Assembly (NCBI GenBank): GCA_022446815.1
Contig: JAKVCD010000001.1
Location: forward strand, 170,997-234,996
DNA: 64,000 bases
Source of the DNA: Planctomycetota bacterium
GTDB lineage: Bacteria; Planctomycetota; UBA1135; GCA-002686595
Direction of reading: 5' to 3'
The notes below the pieces were generated by a model, which was given only the letters and a program-made list of their open reading frames with translations, had not been told where the DNA came from and made no database searches. The translations under genes were made by a program, and so were the position numbers. Shown piece after piece: positions 63,740-64,000 of the stretch. The stretch's first letter is position 1, and every line of letters starts with the position of its first letter.

Positions 63740-64000
63740 TCAGCCTCCGGCTGCGGCCGCGACGACCTCGTCCTCAGTCAGGATGCGCGGGCTCTCTTTT
63801 GCTTTAGAGATCACGCGTGCGACGGCGTCGTCTGTGACCTCTACGCCGTGCTTTTGCAGGACCCAAGAGACGTTAGAGCGCCCGCTCATCGGGCCGACTT
63901 GGATGGACTGTTCAAGCCCAAAGAGATCCGCGGGCACGCCAGAGTAGACGCGGTTCGCGAGCCAGGTGTCTCCCTTCGCGAGAGACTTGATGACGGCGGA
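63740..64000 (-). CDS. isopropylmalate/homocitrate synthase-family protein (C-terminal fragment at window edge)
   Basis: Only the last 86 residues lie in the window; the frame is open to base 64000. They include RVYSGVPADLFGLEQ and IQVGPMSGRSNVSWVL, which match the C-terminal part of the catalytic (DRE-TIM) region and linker of the 2-isopropylmalate synthase/homocitrate synthase family. DDAVARVISKAKE and LTEDEVVAAAAG follow. The family condenses acetyl-CoA with a 2-keto acid. The exact substrate cannot be decided from the fragment. No regulatory LeuA domain seems to follow. Confidence 0.72.
   Translation of the reverse strand, partial: SAVIKSLAKGDTWLANRVYSGVPADLFGLEQSIQVGPMSGRSNVSWVLQKHGVEVTDDAVARVISKAKESPRILTEDEVVAAAAGG

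Overview
The window comes from a GC-rich, Gram-negative-type bacterium, most likely a member of the Planctomycetota. The clues are RNase HIII, a GyrA with a planctomycete-like quinolone pocket, a secreted mosaic protein combining cytochrome c with a sorbosone-dehydrogenase-like propeller, a PDZ/toroid protein, a protein ending in a type II pseudopilin domain, and many sulfatase-like and exported proteins of unknown role. The taxonomic call is inference. No rRNA or tRNA gene, mobile element or CRISPR array was seen.

The window is the replication-origin neighbourhood of the chromosome. dnaA, a 563-bp dnaA-dnaN spacer with clustered DnaA-box-like 9-mers (candidate oriC), dnaN, a DUF721/DciA-type gene and gyrB run rightward from 37.6 to 43.6 kb. 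parB and two perfect parS-like palindromes lie at 19.1-20.4 kb, while parA sits apart at 34.1 kb. scpA is at 49.5 kb and gyrA, cut by the window edge, is at 1 bp.

Layout. 0-5.3 kb: leftward rnhC-dapF, then an eIF2B-like gene coupled to gyrA. 5.4-7.6 kb: Rieske protein, cystathionine beta-synthase, small membrane protein. 7.7-12.4 kb: TRAP transporter dctQM, a sulfatase-like lipoprotein and, on the other strand, the Tat-exported binding protein at the end of a five-gene leftward run reaching 17.8 kb. 18-21.4 kb: cyclophilin, parS/parB and a membrane protein in visibly less GC-rich DNA. 21.4-29.6 kb: phosphoesterase, HPr-domain fusion, sigma-70 factor, hemW, PilZ protein, DUF502 protein, pyrF, glycosyltransferase. 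29.6-31.5 kb: a frameshifted remnant and a PDZ/toroid protein. 31.6-37.4 kb: the bacillithiol set bshC-bshB1-(parA)-bshA followed by a cysteine desulfurase. 43.7-51.1 kb: stand-alone GspE-N/MshEN domain, then a leftward block of SDR, anchored protein, DUF3050, rsmB, fmt, trxA, scpA and a site-2 protease. 51.2-58.9 kb: kdsD-kdsC, a giant OstA/LptD-type protein, TatA/B and a TIM-barrel isomerase. 59-64 kb: small Cys-rich protein, cytochrome c mosaic protein, methyltransferase and the edge of a LeuA-family gene.

The most remarkable object is the 1,596-residue protein at 52.8-57.6 kb. It follows kdsD-kdsC, where lptC and lptA sit in Proteobacteria. It appears to carry an N-terminal membrane anchor, about 1,000 residues of OstA-like periplasmic beta structure and a C-terminal LptD-type barrel in one chain. 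If so, it is a one-polypeptide version of the LptC-LptA-LptD lipopolysaccharide bridge. Kdo synthesis next door supports an LPS role. Other notable items are the bacillithiol genes interleaved with chromosome segregation, the HPr domain at the end of a long unknown protein, and the parS/oriC arrangement.
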